From Lepidurus packardi (lineage: Eukaryota > Arthropoda > Branchiopoda > Notostraca > Triopsidae): a stretch of DNA of 64,000 nt. The stretch covers positions 10,788,001 through 10,852,000 of the forward strand of contig JAKZAN010000004.1 in assembly GCA_023053545.1 (NCBI GenBank), read 5' to 3'. The notes below the pieces were generated by a model. That model searched no databases. It was not told where the DNA came from and saw only the letters and a program-made list of their open reading frames with translations. Both the position numbers and the translations under genes were made by a program. Positions 63,583-64,000 of this stretch are shown here, one piece after another (position 1 is the first letter of the stretch; each line of letters begins with the position of its first letter).

Positions 63583-64000
63583 TCCCGGGAGCTATTCTAC
63601 TCTAAATATATTATAACTATACTAATAAATTTAAAAAATAAACATAAAAGGAATGAAACATAATTTTAACATATTCTAAAAACAAGAACACTCCCCACCA
63701 CATAGCGCCTACAAAAATCACCTCTTCCCTATTTCGGCCTAGGGAAGTCGGAAACAAAGAACCATCTCACGGAACTTTACACTTCTGCTCCATGTGCCAG
63801 AGGCCCAACTCGTTTCCCATGACAATCACACCTCTGGAAAAGGTCCAAAAGATATCCTCTATCGGTCTATCGTTTACATAATCATACCCTCCCTACCCCC
63901 TACATGCACTATCTCTTTACAGTGACGTCACAGGACGTTTCCCACGCCGCAAAACCCCCAAAACGCCACAAAAAAGATCCCCTCCACTCAAATTCATTCG

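Larger units (their letters stand above)
62524..64000. other. MXD intron sequence with transposon copies
   Basis: Lies inside the MXD gene, upstream of its HLH exon. Holds the TIR element copy (about 62734-63582) with a nested hAT-type MITE. 63600-64000 has no feature I can support; a CRE-like GTGACGTCACAGG is near 63920. Confidence 0.5.

Overview
The window is animal nuclear DNA, most likely from an arthropod. Genes are split into many short exons by mostly 60-130 bp GT-AG introns. Gene content fits Arthropoda: a Drosophila-like dopamine transporter, an AA15 lytic polysaccharide monooxygenase, attractin, COP9 subunit 4, DDX46/Prp5, PGM3 and an MXD-type bHLH-zipper. Short TTAGG runs sit inside repeats. 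A crustacean or basal hexapod is plausible, but the species cannot be read from the sequence. All gene models were spliced by eye; exon phases were checked for agreement at each junction.

Layout. 0-2.1 kb (+): C-terminal part of a Thr/Pro-rich protein with a VWC-like cysteine tail. 2.6-3.7 kb: a pogo/Tigger-like non-autonomous transposon. 5.2-10.6 kb (+): dopamine transporter. 11.2-12.7 kb (-): AA15 LPMO, convergent with the transporter; a hairpin cluster lies between their 3' ends. 15.0-17.3 kb (+): unrecognised acidic protein with two LEW[E/D] motifs. 17.8-18.1 kb: fold-back repeat. 18.9-19.5 kb (+): RPA-interacting protein. 19.9-21.8 kb (+): CSN4. 21.9-22.7 kb (-): small single-pass membrane protein with regularly spaced YDD[I/V] motifs. 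23.7-28.0 kb (+): DDX46. 28.9-29.4 kb (-): small orphan gene. 29.5-35.7 kb (-): attractin lacking the C-type lectin module. 36.0-38.2 kb (-): PGM3, sharing a roughly 150 bp divergent promoter with a small coiled-coil gene (38.4-38.7 kb, +).

39.4-59.2 kb holds the most interesting block. Two paralogous secreted proteins (39.4-42.0 kb, -, and 56.0-57.2 kb, +) share a [F/W]xNPCG motif followed by four predicted amphipathic helices, the last carrying an FRDxxx signature. The layout resembles a class-I four-helix cytokine. A decayed tandem third copy lies at 58.5-59.2 kb. Fucose mutarotase (FUOM) is between them, with an exon 1 that is separated from the rest by a 7.4 kb intron containing a 4 x 187 bp tandem array. 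61.8-62.5 kb (-): the 3' half of an MXD/MXI1-type gene that continues past the right edge.

Most genes are unrelated housekeeping or signalling functions, not an operon-like set. Links that the sequence itself supports are the paralogue family flanking FUOM, the divergent PGM3/coiled-coil promoter, and a layer of small DNA transposons inserted in introns and gaps.
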